From the NCBI RefSeq assembly GCF_022815605.1, contig NZ_JALGRP010000006.1, positions 1 to 64,000 on the forward strand: a stretch of 64,000 nt of DNA, given 5' to 3'. Numbering within the stretch: position 1 is the stretch's first letter; every line of letters begins with the position of its first letter. A program made the position numbers and the translations under genes. Source of the stretch: Microbacterium sp. VKM Ac-2923. Lineage in GTDB: Bacteria; Actinomycetota; Actinomycetes; Actinomycetales; Microbacteriaceae. The notes under the pieces are model-generated. The model saw only the letters and a program-made list of their open reading frames with translations. It was not told the DNA's origin and did no database searches. Positions 34,501 to 43,000 of this stretch are shown one piece after another.

Positions 34501-35403
34501 AGCGGCGTCCACCACGTCTGCGGTGTCGATCACCTCGTCGCTGAGGCGGAGAGTGACGCGCGAACCGTCCTGCGCGACCCGCACCCTGGCCCACGCGGCC
34601 AGCTCGCGGACGGTCTCGAGCGTCTCGGCCACACCGATCGGCAGGGCGATACCGGCGCGGGCGGCGCCCAATCGAGGCTCCTCCAGCACGCGGGTGAGCA
34701 CCGCGACGGTGGCGTCCAGGTCATCGCGACCGGAGGCGACGAGCGTCACGTGCGTCCCCGCCGCCTCGGCGGCCAGGAACACCGGGAGCACCCGCTCGGC
34801 GGCGTGCTCCACGTCGGCGGCGAACGCCCACCGGTTCCGCCGCGCGATGACGTCGGAGAGGGCGAACGAGACACGAGCCACGTCGTCTCGCGAGACGAGG
34901 GCCCGGATGTCGTCGAGGCGGCGACGGGCGCCCGTCTCGCCGAGCACCGCGGGACCGATCAGTCGCACGTCGACGTCGGTGCCGCTCTCGGCTGCGGCGG
35001 TGAGCTCGGCGGCGAGCCGATCAGGACGGGCGTCGAGGGCGAGCTGACCGAGCAGGTCGCGCAGCGTGCGTCGCGCAATCGGCACGGCCGGCGTCGGCAG
35101 GACCGGCGCGACGGCAGCGCCGATCTGCAGGGCCCCGCGCACGAACCACGGCAGCGTCGAGGGGATGTCCGCCCCCAGGCGGTGCAGCGCCGCAGCCGCC
35201 GCGGTCACGCTCTCGGGGCGGACGACGCCGTCACTCACCCGGGCGATGAAAGTCGCGGCATCCGGATCGGTGGGAAGGATGCCACGCCGCGGGGACGAGG
35301 GGGCCTCCGTCCGGGGACGGAAGGTGCGAGCCGCGGCGGCGGCGCGCGACGCGAGGTCGAGAGAGAGCGCTGGACCGGTGGCGGGCGGGTCATTCGTGCT
35401 CAT
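31579..35403 (-). CDS. PutA-like protein with degenerate proline dehydrogenase and aldehyde dehydrogenase domains
   Basis: A 1274-residue protein collinear with bifunctional proline dehydrogenase / P5C dehydrogenase. Recognisable are ISDGVVRPE-like (RVSDGVVRPESV), LPWFVRGALQIGAAVAPVLP, IGPAVLGETGARRRLDDI and the long ALDH region with the PutA tail. Yet the expected catalytic features are missing: AGQRCSA is AGQAATA near residue 848 (no nucleophilic Cys), AETGGKN is ALTAGRN near 815 (no Glu), KGANL is RLSDEVI and the RRLEEN motif is absent. Residues ~430-466 are an Asp/Ala/Val acidic repeat linker. ATG 35403. It is probably a non-enzymatic paralogue, possibly regulatory or structural; proline catabolic activity is doubtful. 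Confidence 0.75.
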   Translation of the reverse strand: MSTNDPPATGPALSLDLASRAAAAARTFRPRTEAPSSPRRGILPTDPDAATFIARVSDGVVRPESVTAAAAALHRLGADIPSTLPWFVRGALQIGAAVAPVLPTPAVPIARRTLRDLLGQLALDARPDRLAAELTAAAESGTDVDVRLIGPAVLGETGARRRLDDIRALVSRDDVARVSFALSDVIARRNRWAFAADVEHAAERVLPVFLAAEAAGTHVTLVASGRDDLDATVAVLTRVLEEPRLGAARAGIALPIGVAETLETVRELAAWARVRVAQDGSRVTLRLSDEVIDTADVVDAAHHGWAPPAVTARDEVDAALVRTVREAVTSRGAEGLSLEVATADPQRAALALALAEEADAALLLVLPRATPWAPDAEYVVATAAVHPDDLDGVAGRLAAEYASAVAAAPALPLAKPALPLATPDRVAAAEDDGGSADVDVDVDADADIDADAVVDADDDLDEHADADDRKPPETLAVSARVRLALAAADASTPAVRGSQRGGADEPSILRERTTDDAAEPGLTQAVLGIAREAAASGDTSSLGPDVQQMLFGGQAFVDTAVFAARESAEVAGGAPGFRNVADTDPTVADDRAWAADVLTRVAASTAGVATAAAGRIDDEAGLDAAVQRVRAAAEPWGALAAADRAAVLQSAARTLAARRAELIEVLAAEGGALLSEADAEVSQAVDAAAYYAATARELDRVPGAVFVPDRVSVVAPRWNAPVGLCAAETLAALAAGSGVLLTPSPRARRAGAVVAEALWAAGVPRDLLAFVDLNEEASGRALVVHPGVDRVLLAGARATAERFAAWQPARKMQALTAGRNAAIVAPSADLDAAVADIVAGAFARAGQAATAVSLVILVGAVGRSTAFLDQLADAVASLRVGPADDPLSDIGPLVEEPAGEVRRALTVLGEGERWLIEPRELDLGADTAGRFWSPGVRTGVTAGSHLTRAAVAAPVLGILHAPTLTRAIELQNAVGSGFVAGLHTRDVDDLDLWLDTADAAVLRVNRPSTGGVVQREPLGGWGEASVGAGAMSGGPNRLVTLGSWRPSSGGASSSTLHLRGLDSRITALIEAAQPTLSYEAFDWLRRGALSDAVAWDREFGRVTDVSHLGVERNLRRYRPADVAVRATGDAAWQAVLRVLVAAVRSGSTFTLSTPVGLPAAVRHLLGETSIAVSVETDAEWLERLAGGIPDAVDGDAVVTPARPRRVRLVGPAETLSTLRAAVSETVGAEVTTTVWADEVTTAGRLELLPFLREQAVSISAHRQGRPDPWSAAVI

Positions 35404-35625
35404 GCCCGTCAGCCTAAGCACCGCGCGCGTGCCGTCCCGGCGGCCCGCCGCGCAACCCGGGGATCGGGTTCGACGGGAGGCGACGGGCGTTGTCCCCCGA
35501 ATGGCCGACAATTTTTGGACGGTGACCATCAATTTGCCGGAACTTCTTCGCTTTTCGGCTCCGCCGTGTTTGCATAGACCCGGGTACCCCACCATTTATC
35601 CCCCCTGGATGGAAGGTCACTCCAC
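35404..35625. other. Divergent intergenic region, PutA-like gene / protease
   Basis: 222 bp. The stretch 35506-35610 is markedly AT-richer than surroundings (for example GACAATTTTTGG and CATCAATTTGCCGG), so the protease promoter is probably there. A GGAAGG lies 10 bases before the protease GTG. No palindromic operator was found. Confidence 0.4.
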
Positions 35626-36750
35626 GTGAACCGTTTCTCGAAGACGGTCGTCGGCGCTGCTGCCCTCGGCCTGTTCCTGACCACCGCCGCCACCGCCCCC
35701 GCGCTGGCGCAGACCCCCACGTCATCCCCCGACGCGGCCGTCGACGGTGTCGACGCGCAGTTGCTCGAGGCGATGGCGGCCGATCTCGGCACCGACGTCT
35801 CGGGCGCGCAGGACGTCCTGCGTTTCCAGGCCGACGCCGCCGGGACCACCGACGACATCGCCGCGGCCACCGGTGATGCCTTCGCCGGCACGTGGCTCGA
35901 CGAGTCGACGCGCACGGTGTACGCCGCGGCGACCACCGACGCCGCTCTCGACTCCGCCGTCGACGCCGGCGCCGTGCCCGTCGCCGCTGAGTACTCTCTC
36001 ACCGAGCTCGAGGCGATCACCGCGCAGATCGCGGCGAGCCCGGTCCCCGATGCGATCCCCTCGTGGTGGATCGACGTCGAGGCGAACGACGTCGTCGTCG
36101 ACGTCGTGGCCGGAGGCGAGCAGTCCGCGACCGACTTCGTCGCCTCGCTCGGCGCGCCGGCCGACGCCGTGCGCCTGCAGACCGGCGTCGAGGCGCCCGA
36201 GACGTTCGCCACGATCCGTGGCGGCATGTCGTACCTCATCAACAACGCCGGCCGATGCTCCGTCGGCTTCGCCGTGCAGGGCGGCTTCGTCACCGCCGGC
36301 CACTGCGGCGTCACGGGCGACAGCACGAACTACGGCACGTTCCGCGGTTCGTCGTTCCCCGGTAACGACTACGCCTGGGTGGCCACGCCCAACCACACCC
36401 CGGTCGGGCAGGTCATGGACTACTCCGGCGGCGCCGTCGCGGTGAAGGGCTCGACGCAGGCCGCCGTGGGCGCGACCGTGTGCCGTTCGGGCTCCACCAC
36501 CGGCTGGTACTGCGGGCAGATCCAGGGCTTCAACTCCACCGTGCGGTACGCGGAGGGCTCGGTCTCGGGCCTCATCCGCACGAGCGTCTGCGCCGAGCCC
36601 GGTGACTCGGGCGGCTCGCTGCTCGCCGGCAACCAGGCGCAGGGTGTGACCTCGGGCGGCTCGGGCGACTGCACCGTGGGAGGCACGACGTACTTCCAGC
36701 CCGTGAACGAGATCCTGCAGACATATAACCTGCGACTGCTCACCAGCTGA
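35626..36750 (+). CDS. Secreted chymotrypsin-like serine protease (S1, streptogrisin/alpha-lytic type)
   Basis: A 374-residue preproenzyme. Residues 1-28 are a Sec signal (VVGAAALGLFLTTAATAPALA, cleavage after ALA). Residues ~30-195 are a propeptide like those of alpha-lytic protease that assist folding. The mature domain starts near TIRGGMSYLI and carries His226 (TAGHCG), Asp248 (GNDYAWV) and Ser328 (EPGDSGGSLL), with cysteine pairs C211-C227, C286-C296 and C322-C349. It is secreted; GTG start. A hairpin terminator follows. Confidence 0.92.
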   Translation: MNRFSKTVVGAAALGLFLTTAATAPALAQTPTSSPDAAVDGVDAQLLEAMAADLGTDVSGAQDVLRFQADAAGTTDDIAAATGDAFAGTWLDESTRTVYAAATTDAALDSAVDAGAVPVAAEYSLTELEAITAQIAASPVPDAIPSWWIDVEANDVVVDVVAGGEQSATDFVASLGAPADAVRLQTGVEAPETFATIRGGMSYLINNAGRCSVGFAVQGGFVTAGHCGVTGDSTNYGTFRGSSFPGNDYAWVATPNHTPVGQVMDYSGGAVAVKGSTQAAVGATVCRSGSTTGWYCGQIQGFNSTVRYAEGSVSGLIRTSVCAEPGDSGGSLLAGNQAQGVTSGGSGDCTVGGTTYFQPVNEILQTYNLRLLTS

Positions 36751-36767
36751 GCCCCTCGGTACCCGGG

Positions 36768-36796
36768 AGCCCCGGCCGCGCGAAGCGGTCGGGGCT
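36768..36796 (+). terminator. Hairpin terminator after the protease gene
   Basis: AGCCCCGGCCGC pairs with GCGGTCGGGGCT (12 bp with one G-U) around a GCGAA loop, 18 bp after the protease stop. Confidence 0.75.
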
Positions 36797-36923
36797 TCGT
36801 CGTGGGCATCGGAGGCCGGCGCCGGACCGAGTCCGTCCGGGGCCGCCGTCGTCGCCGAGCGCGTGATCGTGCGCGGCGCACCCGCGATTGCGTAAGCGGG
36901 CCGAGACGATGGACAGCCTCCGA

Positions 36924-36939
36924 ATGTGTCCGCTAACAT
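36924..36939. promoter_or_regulatory. Candidate LacI/AraR-type operator before the GH43 gene
   Basis: ATGTGTCCGCTAACAT matches 13 of 16 positions of the palindrome ATGTTAGCGCTAACAT used by several actinobacterial LacI-type sugar regulators. It is 100 bp upstream of the hydrolase GTG. Only the right half is a good fit. Confidence 0.4.
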
Positions 36940-37039
36940 CAGCCGCGGGCACCCCACCCCCTCCGCCTGCAGCATCGGCGTCGACGAGCGCACGGCTCGG
37001 CGGGGTGCGCGATCACCCCGAGCAAAGGAGCCGGTACCC

Positions 37040-40000
37040 GTGAGAACCCGACGACGTCTCGCCTTCCTCACCGCATTGGCGGTGGGGGCAGCGACCTTCA
37101 TCACTGCACAGCCCGCACTCGCCGCCGTCCCCGACGACGGTCTCGTCGCCGCGTACGATTTCCGCCAGCCGTCCGGCGCCACCGTCCCCAACTCCGCGGC
37201 GGGATCGTTGTTCGGCCCCGCGACCGTCCGCAACGTGCAGAGCTCCGACTGGACCGCCGGCGGGCTGACCATGCGCGGCGGAGCGAAGACCTCGACGGGG
37301 AACTGGGTCGAGCTGCCCGACGACATCCTCGCGGGCGATCGGTCGGCCACGGTCGTCGCCGAGGTCAAGGCGTCCGCGTCGATGCTGAACACGTTCCACT
37401 TCCTCTGGAACGTCGGCAACGAGTCGGCCGCGACCGAGTATTTCTTCGCCTCGCTGAACTGCGGCTCGAACCGGACACCGCTCGTCGGCGTGAAGTCCGC
37501 CGGCGTCGAACGCCTCGTCGGCGCGCAGTCCTGCGGTGTCACCGCCGACCAGTGGGTCAACGTCGCCTCCGTCGTCGACGGTGCGGCCGGGCGGGCATCG
37601 CTCTACCTCGACGGGGTCCGCGTCGCGGACGCCGCGATCGATCGCACCCCCGCCGACGTGCGCGACCAGTCGCTGAACACCATCGGCCGCGCCCCCTGGC
37701 CCGACCCGCTCTTCCAGGGAGCGATCTCGGCCTTCCGCGTCTACGACCGCGTGCTCTCGGCACCGGAGGTCGCGGCCGTCTCCCAGGCCGACGCCGACAC
37801 CCACGCGACCGAGCTGCGGGCGCGTGCCCAGGCGATCCTGGACGGTCTCGCGCTGAAGGACATCTCCACCTCGACCGACATCGACCTGCCCACGGCGGGC
37901 GGTCGTGTGACCTGGACCTCGAGCAACCCCGCCCTCGTGGCGTCCGATGGGACGGTGAGCGCTCCCGTCGCCGGTCAACCGGGCGGCAGCGCGCAGCTGA
38001 CGGCGACCGCGGCCGTCCGCGGCGTCACCGCGACCCGGACCATCACCGTGACCGTGAACGCGTCGACCGAGACCGCCGCCCAGCGCGCGGCCCGTCTCGC
38101 CGGTCGTTTCGTCATCCCCGGCGTGCTCGAGTCGGGGACGACGCTTCCCGCCGCCCCCGAGGGCACCACCGTCGCCGTCACCTCGACCGACGGCGGGGTC
38201 GTCGTCACCGGCGGCGTCGTCACGGGCGCCGACGGATCGATCACCGTGCGCGTGACCGACACCGCAACCGGCGCGACCGCCGATCGCACCTTCGCCGTCA
38301 CGGTGCTCCCGACCGACTCGACCGAGCAGCTGCTCGCCTACAACCGGGTTCCCACGGCGGTCACCGAGGCGAACAACGCCGACGTCGCGCTCAGCATGCA
38401 CCTCGCCGTCAGCGACGACGACGCGTGGCGACCGCTCAACGAGAACTACGGCATCTTCTTCCCCAAGACCGCCGTTCCCGTGCCGGCGAACGGTCCGCGC
38501 GATGGCGACATCCGGAGCCTCCGCGACCCGCACCTGTTCACCCTGGAGGACGGCGGATACGGCGTCGTGGCCACCCGCACCGCGCGGGGCGGCGGTGCCG
38601 ACGGCACGCAGACCTCGAGCGTGCTCTTCGCCCGCAGCGCCGACCTGCGCAGCTACGACGAGGTGGGCATGCTCAACCTCGGTGTCACCTCCGGAGTGAA
38701 TGACCCGGCGGCCGTCTACGACTCCGCCGCGGATCGGTACGTGCTCTCGTGGACCTCCGACGCCGGAGCCGCGATGTACACCTCCTTCGCCGATCTGGGC
38801 GACGCCTCCACCCGCGGCGAGGTGCGCCGCGGCGAGATCACGGCGACCGCCGGCGTCGACGAGGCCGAGGTGGCGAACTTCGACTCGGGCAACACCGTTC
38901 CGGTCGACGCCGACACCCTCGCGGCGCTCGAGGTGCGCTTCGGACGCGTCGCCAACACCGGCGTCACGGCTCCCGCCCGAGTCGAGATCGCCCAGGGCGC
39001 GACGCTCGACGCCGCCGCGCTGGCCAAGCGCGTCGAACTGTCGTACTCGGACGGCTCGACGGCCACCCGCCCGGTGACGTGGGATGCGGCATCCCTCGCC
39101 GCGGTCGACACCTCGAAGCCCGGCACCTACGAGGTGAGCGGCACGGTCAAGCAGCCGGAGTATGCGACGCCGTTCGCCGACGAGCGCGCCGATCCCTCGG
39201 TGTTCCGCTACGACTGGAACGGTCAGCAGAAGTTCCTCATGATCGCGACCGAGGACATCTACGGCGGCAACATCGACCCGCAGGGCGGCGCCCACATGCC
39301 GATCCGCGTGGCGAACTCCATCGAGGATCTGTCCGACGAGGCGATCCGCGCCGGACGCAACGTCGAGGTCGACCTCCTGCGTCGCGGTGACACCGACGCC
39401 GAGGGCCGGGCGATGACCGGATGCTTCTGGGCTCCGGAGTACCACGTCATCGGCGGCAAGCTGTCGATCCTGTTCATGCCCTGCTACGACGGCGCGAACG
39501 GTCGCCCCGACATGTTCACCGGCCAGGCCAGCATCATCCAGCTCAAGAAGGACGCGCAGGGTCGCGACCTCGACCCGGCGGTGCCGGCCAACTGGACCAA
39601 GGCGCAGAAGGTGCTCCGCGCCGGCGGCGGCATCCTCAACCCCGTCCAGACGATCTCGCTCGACATGACGTACGTCGAGGACTCGGGGCAGTCGTACTAC
39701 GTGTGGCAGCAGCTCGGCGCCCTGTTCATCGCCAAGATGGACCCGGCCAACCCGACCCGTCTGACCTCGGAGCCGGTGCGCATCCTCTCGCCCGAGTACG
39801 CCTGGGACAACGTCATCGCCGAGGGACCGAACGTCTACGCGCGCGACGGCAAGCTGTACATGATCTACTCCGGCTCGACGGTCGGCGATACCTACACGAC
39901 CGGGCTCGCCCTGGCCACCGCCGGCAAGAGCGTCGACCTGACCTCGCCGAGCGCGTGGACCAAGCTGAACTACCCCATCCAGAAGTCGGGCGTCTTCAAC

Positions 40001-40525
40001 GGCTCGTGGCAGCTGGGTACGGGCCACGGCATGTGGTCGCAGGACGAGGACGACAACCTGCTGTACGTCTTCCACGCCCGCACCGACAACAACAACCTCA
40101 GCGGCCGCGACATGTTCGTGCGCCGGGTGCACTTCGCCGCGGACGGCTTGCCGATCTTCGACATGGAGAGCGCCGAAGAAGTCGCGCCCGACAACCGTCG
40201 CGTCACGACCACCGTCGTCGTCACGGCACCGACCGGTCTCGAGGTCACCGGCACCGTCAGCTCCCGCTGCATCGCGGGCAAAGTGACCCAGGTGGTCACG
40301 GTGCGAAACGCCGAGGGCTTCCCGGTGACGGTCACGGCGAAGGGCCCGTACGGCTCGAAGGCCTTCGGGGCGATCGCGGCGGGCAAGACGTCGTCGGCGA
40401 CCTTCAGCACCCGTCAGGCGTCCATCCCCGAGGGCACGGTGACCGTGGATGCCACGGCCACCGTGAACGGAAATGCTGGGACCGACACGGTCTCGCTGCC
40501 CTACACCGCAGCCCGCTGCGGGTGA
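37040..40525 (+). CDS. Secreted multidomain glycoside hydrolase, family 43-like
   Basis: A 1161-residue exported protein. Residues 1-29 are a signal peptide (LAFLTALAVGAATFITAQPA then LAA). Next come a LamG/concanavalin-like domain (~30-250, LVAAYDFRQPSG, VSAPEVAAV-like end), two atrophied bacterial Ig-like domains (~260-430), and a beta-propeller catalytic region with RSLRDPHLFTLEDGGYGVVA, DERADPSVFRYDWNGQQKFL and FWAPEYHVIGGKLSILF (catalytic Asp/Glu candidates), interrupted by another Ig-like domain (ARVEIAQGATLDAAAL). The C-terminus has no sortase signal. GTG 37040 follows AAAGGAG. Likely an arabinofuranosidase or related exo-enzyme acting on plant polysaccharide. Confidence 0.82.
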   Translation: MRTRRRLAFLTALAVGAATFITAQPALAAVPDDGLVAAYDFRQPSGATVPNSAAGSLFGPATVRNVQSSDWTAGGLTMRGGAKTSTGNWVELPDDILAGDRSATVVAEVKASASMLNTFHFLWNVGNESAATEYFFASLNCGSNRTPLVGVKSAGVERLVGAQSCGVTADQWVNVASVVDGAAGRASLYLDGVRVADAAIDRTPADVRDQSLNTIGRAPWPDPLFQGAISAFRVYDRVLSAPEVAAVSQADADTHATELRARAQAILDGLALKDISTSTDIDLPTAGGRVTWTSSNPALVASDGTVSAPVAGQPGGSAQLTATAAVRGVTATRTITVTVNASTETAAQRAARLAGRFVIPGVLESGTTLPAAPEGTTVAVTSTDGGVVVTGGVVTGADGSITVRVTDTATGATADRTFAVTVLPTDSTEQLLAYNRVPTAVTEANNADVALSMHLAVSDDDAWRPLNENYGIFFPKTAVPVPANGPRDGDIRSLRDPHLFTLEDGGYGVVATRTARGGGADGTQTSSVLFARSADLRSYDEVGMLNLGVTSGVNDPAAVYDSAADRYVLSWTSDAGAAMYTSFADLGDASTRGEVRRGEITATAGVDEAEVANFDSGNTVPVDADTLAALEVRFGRVANTGVTAPARVEIAQGATLDAAALAKRVELSYSDGSTATRPVTWDAASLAAVDTSKPGTYEVSGTVKQPEYATPFADERADPSVFRYDWNGQQKFLMIATEDIYGGNIDPQGGAHMPIRVANSIEDLSDEAIRAGRNVEVDLLRRGDTDAEGRAMTGCFWAPEYHVIGGKLSILFMPCYDGANGRPDMFTGQASIIQLKKDAQGRDLDPAVPANWTKAQKVLRAGGGILNPVQTISLDMTYVEDSGQSYYVWQQLGALFIAKMDPANPTRLTSEPVRILSPEYAWDNVIAEGPNVYARDGKLYMIYSGSTVGDTYTTGLALATAGKSVDLTSPSAWTKLNYPIQKSGVFNGSWQLGTGHGMWSQDEDDNLLYVFHARTDNNNLSGRDMFVRRVHFAADGLPIFDMESAEEVAPDNRRVTTTVVVTAPTGLEVTGTVSSRCIAGKVTQVVTVRNAEGFPVTVTAKGPYGSKAFGAIAAGKTSSATFSTRQASIPEGTVTVDATATVNGNAGTDTVSLPYTAARCG

Positions 40526-40532
40526 TCGCCCC

Positions 40533-40573
40533 CACGAAGCCGCGTCCGGACGACCGTCCGGCGCGGCTTCGTG
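40533..40573 (+). terminator. Strong hairpin terminator after the GH43 gene
   Basis: CACGAAGCCGCG plus CCGGAC (40533-40551, one bulged T) pairs fully with GTCCGG plus CGCGGCTTCGTG (40556-40573): 18 bp around a GACC loop, eight bases after the stop. Confidence 0.85.
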
Positions 40574-40632
40574 CTGCGGGCGCCGGCGTCAAGAGCAGCT
40601 GATCGGCGCTGCGGCCCCGCGAGACTGACCAC

Positions 40633-41253
40633 ATGCGTGTTCTTCACATCATCTCCTCCCCCCGGCACGACGGGGCGTCGGTCACCGTGACCTCCGCGCT
40701 GATCCAGGCGTTGCGCGAACGGCATCCGGATCTCGAGGTCGACACGCTCGACGTGTGGAACGAGGATCTCCCGGAGTTCGACGGGCGCGTCATCGAGGCG
40801 AAGTACAAGTGGGTCGACGGCGAGGAACTGGATGCCGCGGAGGCCCGGGCGTGGACGTCGATCGAGTCGCTCGCGCGCCGCTTCCGCGAGGCCGACCGCA
40901 TCGTGCTCGGCGTGCCGATGTGGAACTGGTCGATTCCGTACAAGCTGAAGCAGCTCATCGACCTCGCCGCCCAGCGCAACCTGCTCTTCACCTACGACGG
41001 CGTGCACTTCGGACCCGCGGTCGACGTGGCCCGGGCCGACGTCGTGTTCGTGCGCGGCCAGTACTACGGCGAGGACGGCCCCACTCCCGGGTCCGTCTTC
41101 GACCACCAGATCGCGTTCGTGGAGTTCTTCCTGCGCACCATCGGCGTCCGCGACGTGCGCTCGCTCGTCGTCGACCGCACGTGGGACCCGGCGGCGGCGG
41201 AGGCGATCGCCGACGGCGTCGCCCGTGCCCGCGACCTCGCGGCGTCCGACTGA
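40633..41253 (+). CDS. azoR: FMN-dependent NADH:azo/quinone reductase
   Basis: A 206-residue flavodoxin-2-fold protein. The FMN phosphate loop is SSPRHDGASVT, and GVPMWNWSIPYKLKQLIDLA is the hallmark isoalloxazine-binding segment of AzoR; RGQYYGEDG follows. These homodimeric enzymes reduce quinones and azo compounds with two electrons, protecting from electrophiles. It stands alone after a strong terminator; 71 bp separate it from the deaminase gene, which could be cotranscribed. Confidence 0.87.
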   Translation: MRVLHIISSPRHDGASVTVTSALIQALRERHPDLEVDTLDVWNEDLPEFDGRVIEAKYKWVDGEELDAAEARAWTSIESLARRFREADRIVLGVPMWNWSIPYKLKQLIDLAAQRNLLFTYDGVHFGPAVDVARADVVFVRGQYYGEDGPTPGSVFDHQIAFVEFFLRTIGVRDVRSLVVDRTWDPAAAEAIADGVARARDLAASD

Positions 41254-41324
41254 CGCGACGGCGACTTCCCCGCGCGGTGACGAGGGGAACGCGACCAGCC
41301 GGAGACGGCGGAGAAGAGGAGACC

Positions 41325-41813
41325 ATGAACGATGTCGAGGCGCTCACCCGCTGCCTGGAGCTGGCGAGGGAGGCGGTCGATGCCGGCGACGAGGCCTTCG
41401 GATCCCTGCTCGTCGACGGGGACGGACGCGTTCTCCGGGAGGATCGCAACCGGGTCGGGAGCGGGGACCCCACCGCGCACCCGGAGATCGCCCTCGTGCA
41501 CTGGGCGGTCGCGCGGTACTCCGCGGTCGAACGGGCGTCGATGACGGTCTACACCTCCGGCGAGCACTGCGCGATGTGCGCCGCCGCTCACGCGTGGGCG
41601 GGACTCGGGCCCATCGTCTTCGCCGGCTCGACCGCGCAGCTGACCCGGTGGCGGTCGTCGTGGGGTGCGGCCCCGTCGCCGGTCCGCCCCCTCGCGCTGC
41701 ACGACGTCGCTCCGGGAATCGTCGCGCGCGGCCCCTTCGAGGAGTTCACCGCGGAGCTCGAGGGGCTCCACGGCGAGGTCGCGCGACGCGACTCCGACGA
41801 GCGGGGCCGGTGA
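41325..41813 (+). CDS. Cytidine/guanine deaminase-family nucleoside deaminase
   Basis: A 162-residue zinc deaminase. The catalytic His-Glu pair is in TAHPEIALVHW and the zinc cysteines in TSGEHCAMCAAAHAWAG, where the usual Pro before the first Cys is His. Overall it resembles guanine deaminase/tRNA-adenosine deaminase-like stand-alone enzymes. ATG 41325 follows AGAGGAG. Substrate is not assignable; guanine and cytosine are the best guesses. Confidence 0.85.
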   Translation: MNDVEALTRCLELAREAVDAGDEAFGSLLVDGDGRVLREDRNRVGSGDPTAHPEIALVHWAVARYSAVERASMTVYTSGEHCAMCAAAHAWAGLGPIVFAGSTAQLTRWRSSWGAAPSPVRPLALHDVAPGIVARGPFEEFTAELEGLHGEVARRDSDERGR

Positions 41814-41946
41814 CGCCCTCGTTCCCGCCCGCCCGCTCGTCGGACGAGTCGGCACGTCCGGTCGACTGAGCCACGACGGCGCGGCGTCCCGGTCGGCCGC
41901 GCGCCGCCGGACATCGCCTCCCGCTCGCCCACTACTGTCGGTGTCC

Positions 41947-42924
41947 ATGGCCGTGACCTTCACCGACATGCCCCCCGACCTGCTGCGCGCGTACCGCCCC
42001 GATCTCGCCGAGCCCGCCGGACTCGACGCGTTCTGGACGGACACGCTCACCGCAGCGCGCGACGCGGCGGGTCCGACCCGACTCGCGCCGGTCGCGGCGC
42101 CCGTGCGATCGCTGAGCGTGTCCGACCTCACCTTCACCGGCTTCGGCGGTGACGAGATCCGCGGGTGGGTGACGCGTCCCCACGGCGACGAGGTGCTCCC
42201 CGCCGTCATCGAGTACGTCGGCTACGGCGGGGGACGGGGGCTCCCCGGCGAGCGTCTGAACTGGGCCGCCGCCGGATACGTGCACGTCGTGATGGATACG
42301 CGCGGCCAGGGATCGGCGTGGAGCCTGGGCGCCACGCCCGACCACCACGGCTCGGCCGCCGCCTACCCCGGCGTCATGACGCGCGGCATCCTGGATCCCC
42401 GCGAGTACTACTACCGCCGGCTCTACACCGACGCCGTCCGCCTGGTCGACGAGGTGCGGGCCATGCCGGGCGTGGATGCCGATCGGGTCGCCGTAACCGG
42501 CGTGAGCCAGGGTGGGGGCCTCGCGATCGCCACCGCCGCCCTGTCGGGCGATGCCGTCGCGGCGGTCATGCCCGACGTCCCGTTCCTCTGCGACTTCCCG
42601 AACGCCATCGTGCGCACACCCTCGGCGCCGTTCACCGAGATCACGCGCTTCCTCTCGGTGCATCGCGACGAGGCCGACCGGGTGCTGCACACGCTGTCGC
42701 ACGTCGACGGCGCGGTCCTCGCGCGCCGCATCCGGGTGCCGGCCTACTTCTCGGTCGCGCTGATGGATGACATCGTGCTGCCGTCGGGGGTGTTCGCGGC
42801 GTTCCACGCGGTGGCATCCGACGATGCCGCGATCGAGGAGTACCCCTACAACGGGCACGAGGGCGGCGGACACCGCCACTGGATGCGGCAGGTGGCGTGG
42901 CTCGACGCGCGCTTCGGGGTCTGA
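41947..42924 (+). CDS. Acetylxylan esterase / cephalosporin-C deacetylase family
   Basis: A 325-residue AXE1-family alpha/beta hydrolase. RGQGSAWSLGATPDHHGSAA, YYYRRLYTDAVRLVDEV and the nucleophile elbow VTGVSQGGGLAIA (Ser) are diagnostic; Asp is in ALMDDIVLPS and His in NGHEGGGHRHW. It has no signal peptide, so it would deacetylate imported xylo-oligosaccharides or other acetylated sugars in the cytoplasm. An alternative GTG two codons upstream exists. Confidence 0.88.
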   Translation: MAVTFTDMPPDLLRAYRPDLAEPAGLDAFWTDTLTAARDAAGPTRLAPVAAPVRSLSVSDLTFTGFGGDEIRGWVTRPHGDEVLPAVIEYVGYGGGRGLPGERLNWAAAGYVHVVMDTRGQGSAWSLGATPDHHGSAAAYPGVMTRGILDPREYYYRRLYTDAVRLVDEVRAMPGVDADRVAVTGVSQGGGLAIATAALSGDAVAAVMPDVPFLCDFPNAIVRTPSAPFTEITRFLSVHRDEADRVLHTLSHVDGAVLARRIRVPAYFSVALMDDIVLPSGVFAAFHAVASDDAAIEEYPYNGHEGGGHRHWMRQVAWLDARFGV

Positions 42925-43000
42925 CCGCGGCCGGCGCGCGTGTCGTCGCGGGCCCTCGCACGAGGCGACCGGCGGCGGGCGTCCGGGCACCCGCGCCCGG

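Noticed and set aside
35404..35595. N-terminal extension of the PutA-like protein
   Set aside because: Residues before MSTNDPP are not like PutA and would take most of the divergent promoter region.
42925..43000. Terminator palindrome between esterase and thioesterase
   Set aside because: Only weak complementarity (GGCGGGCGTCCGGG and CACCCGCGCCCGG overlap partially); not clear enough to list.
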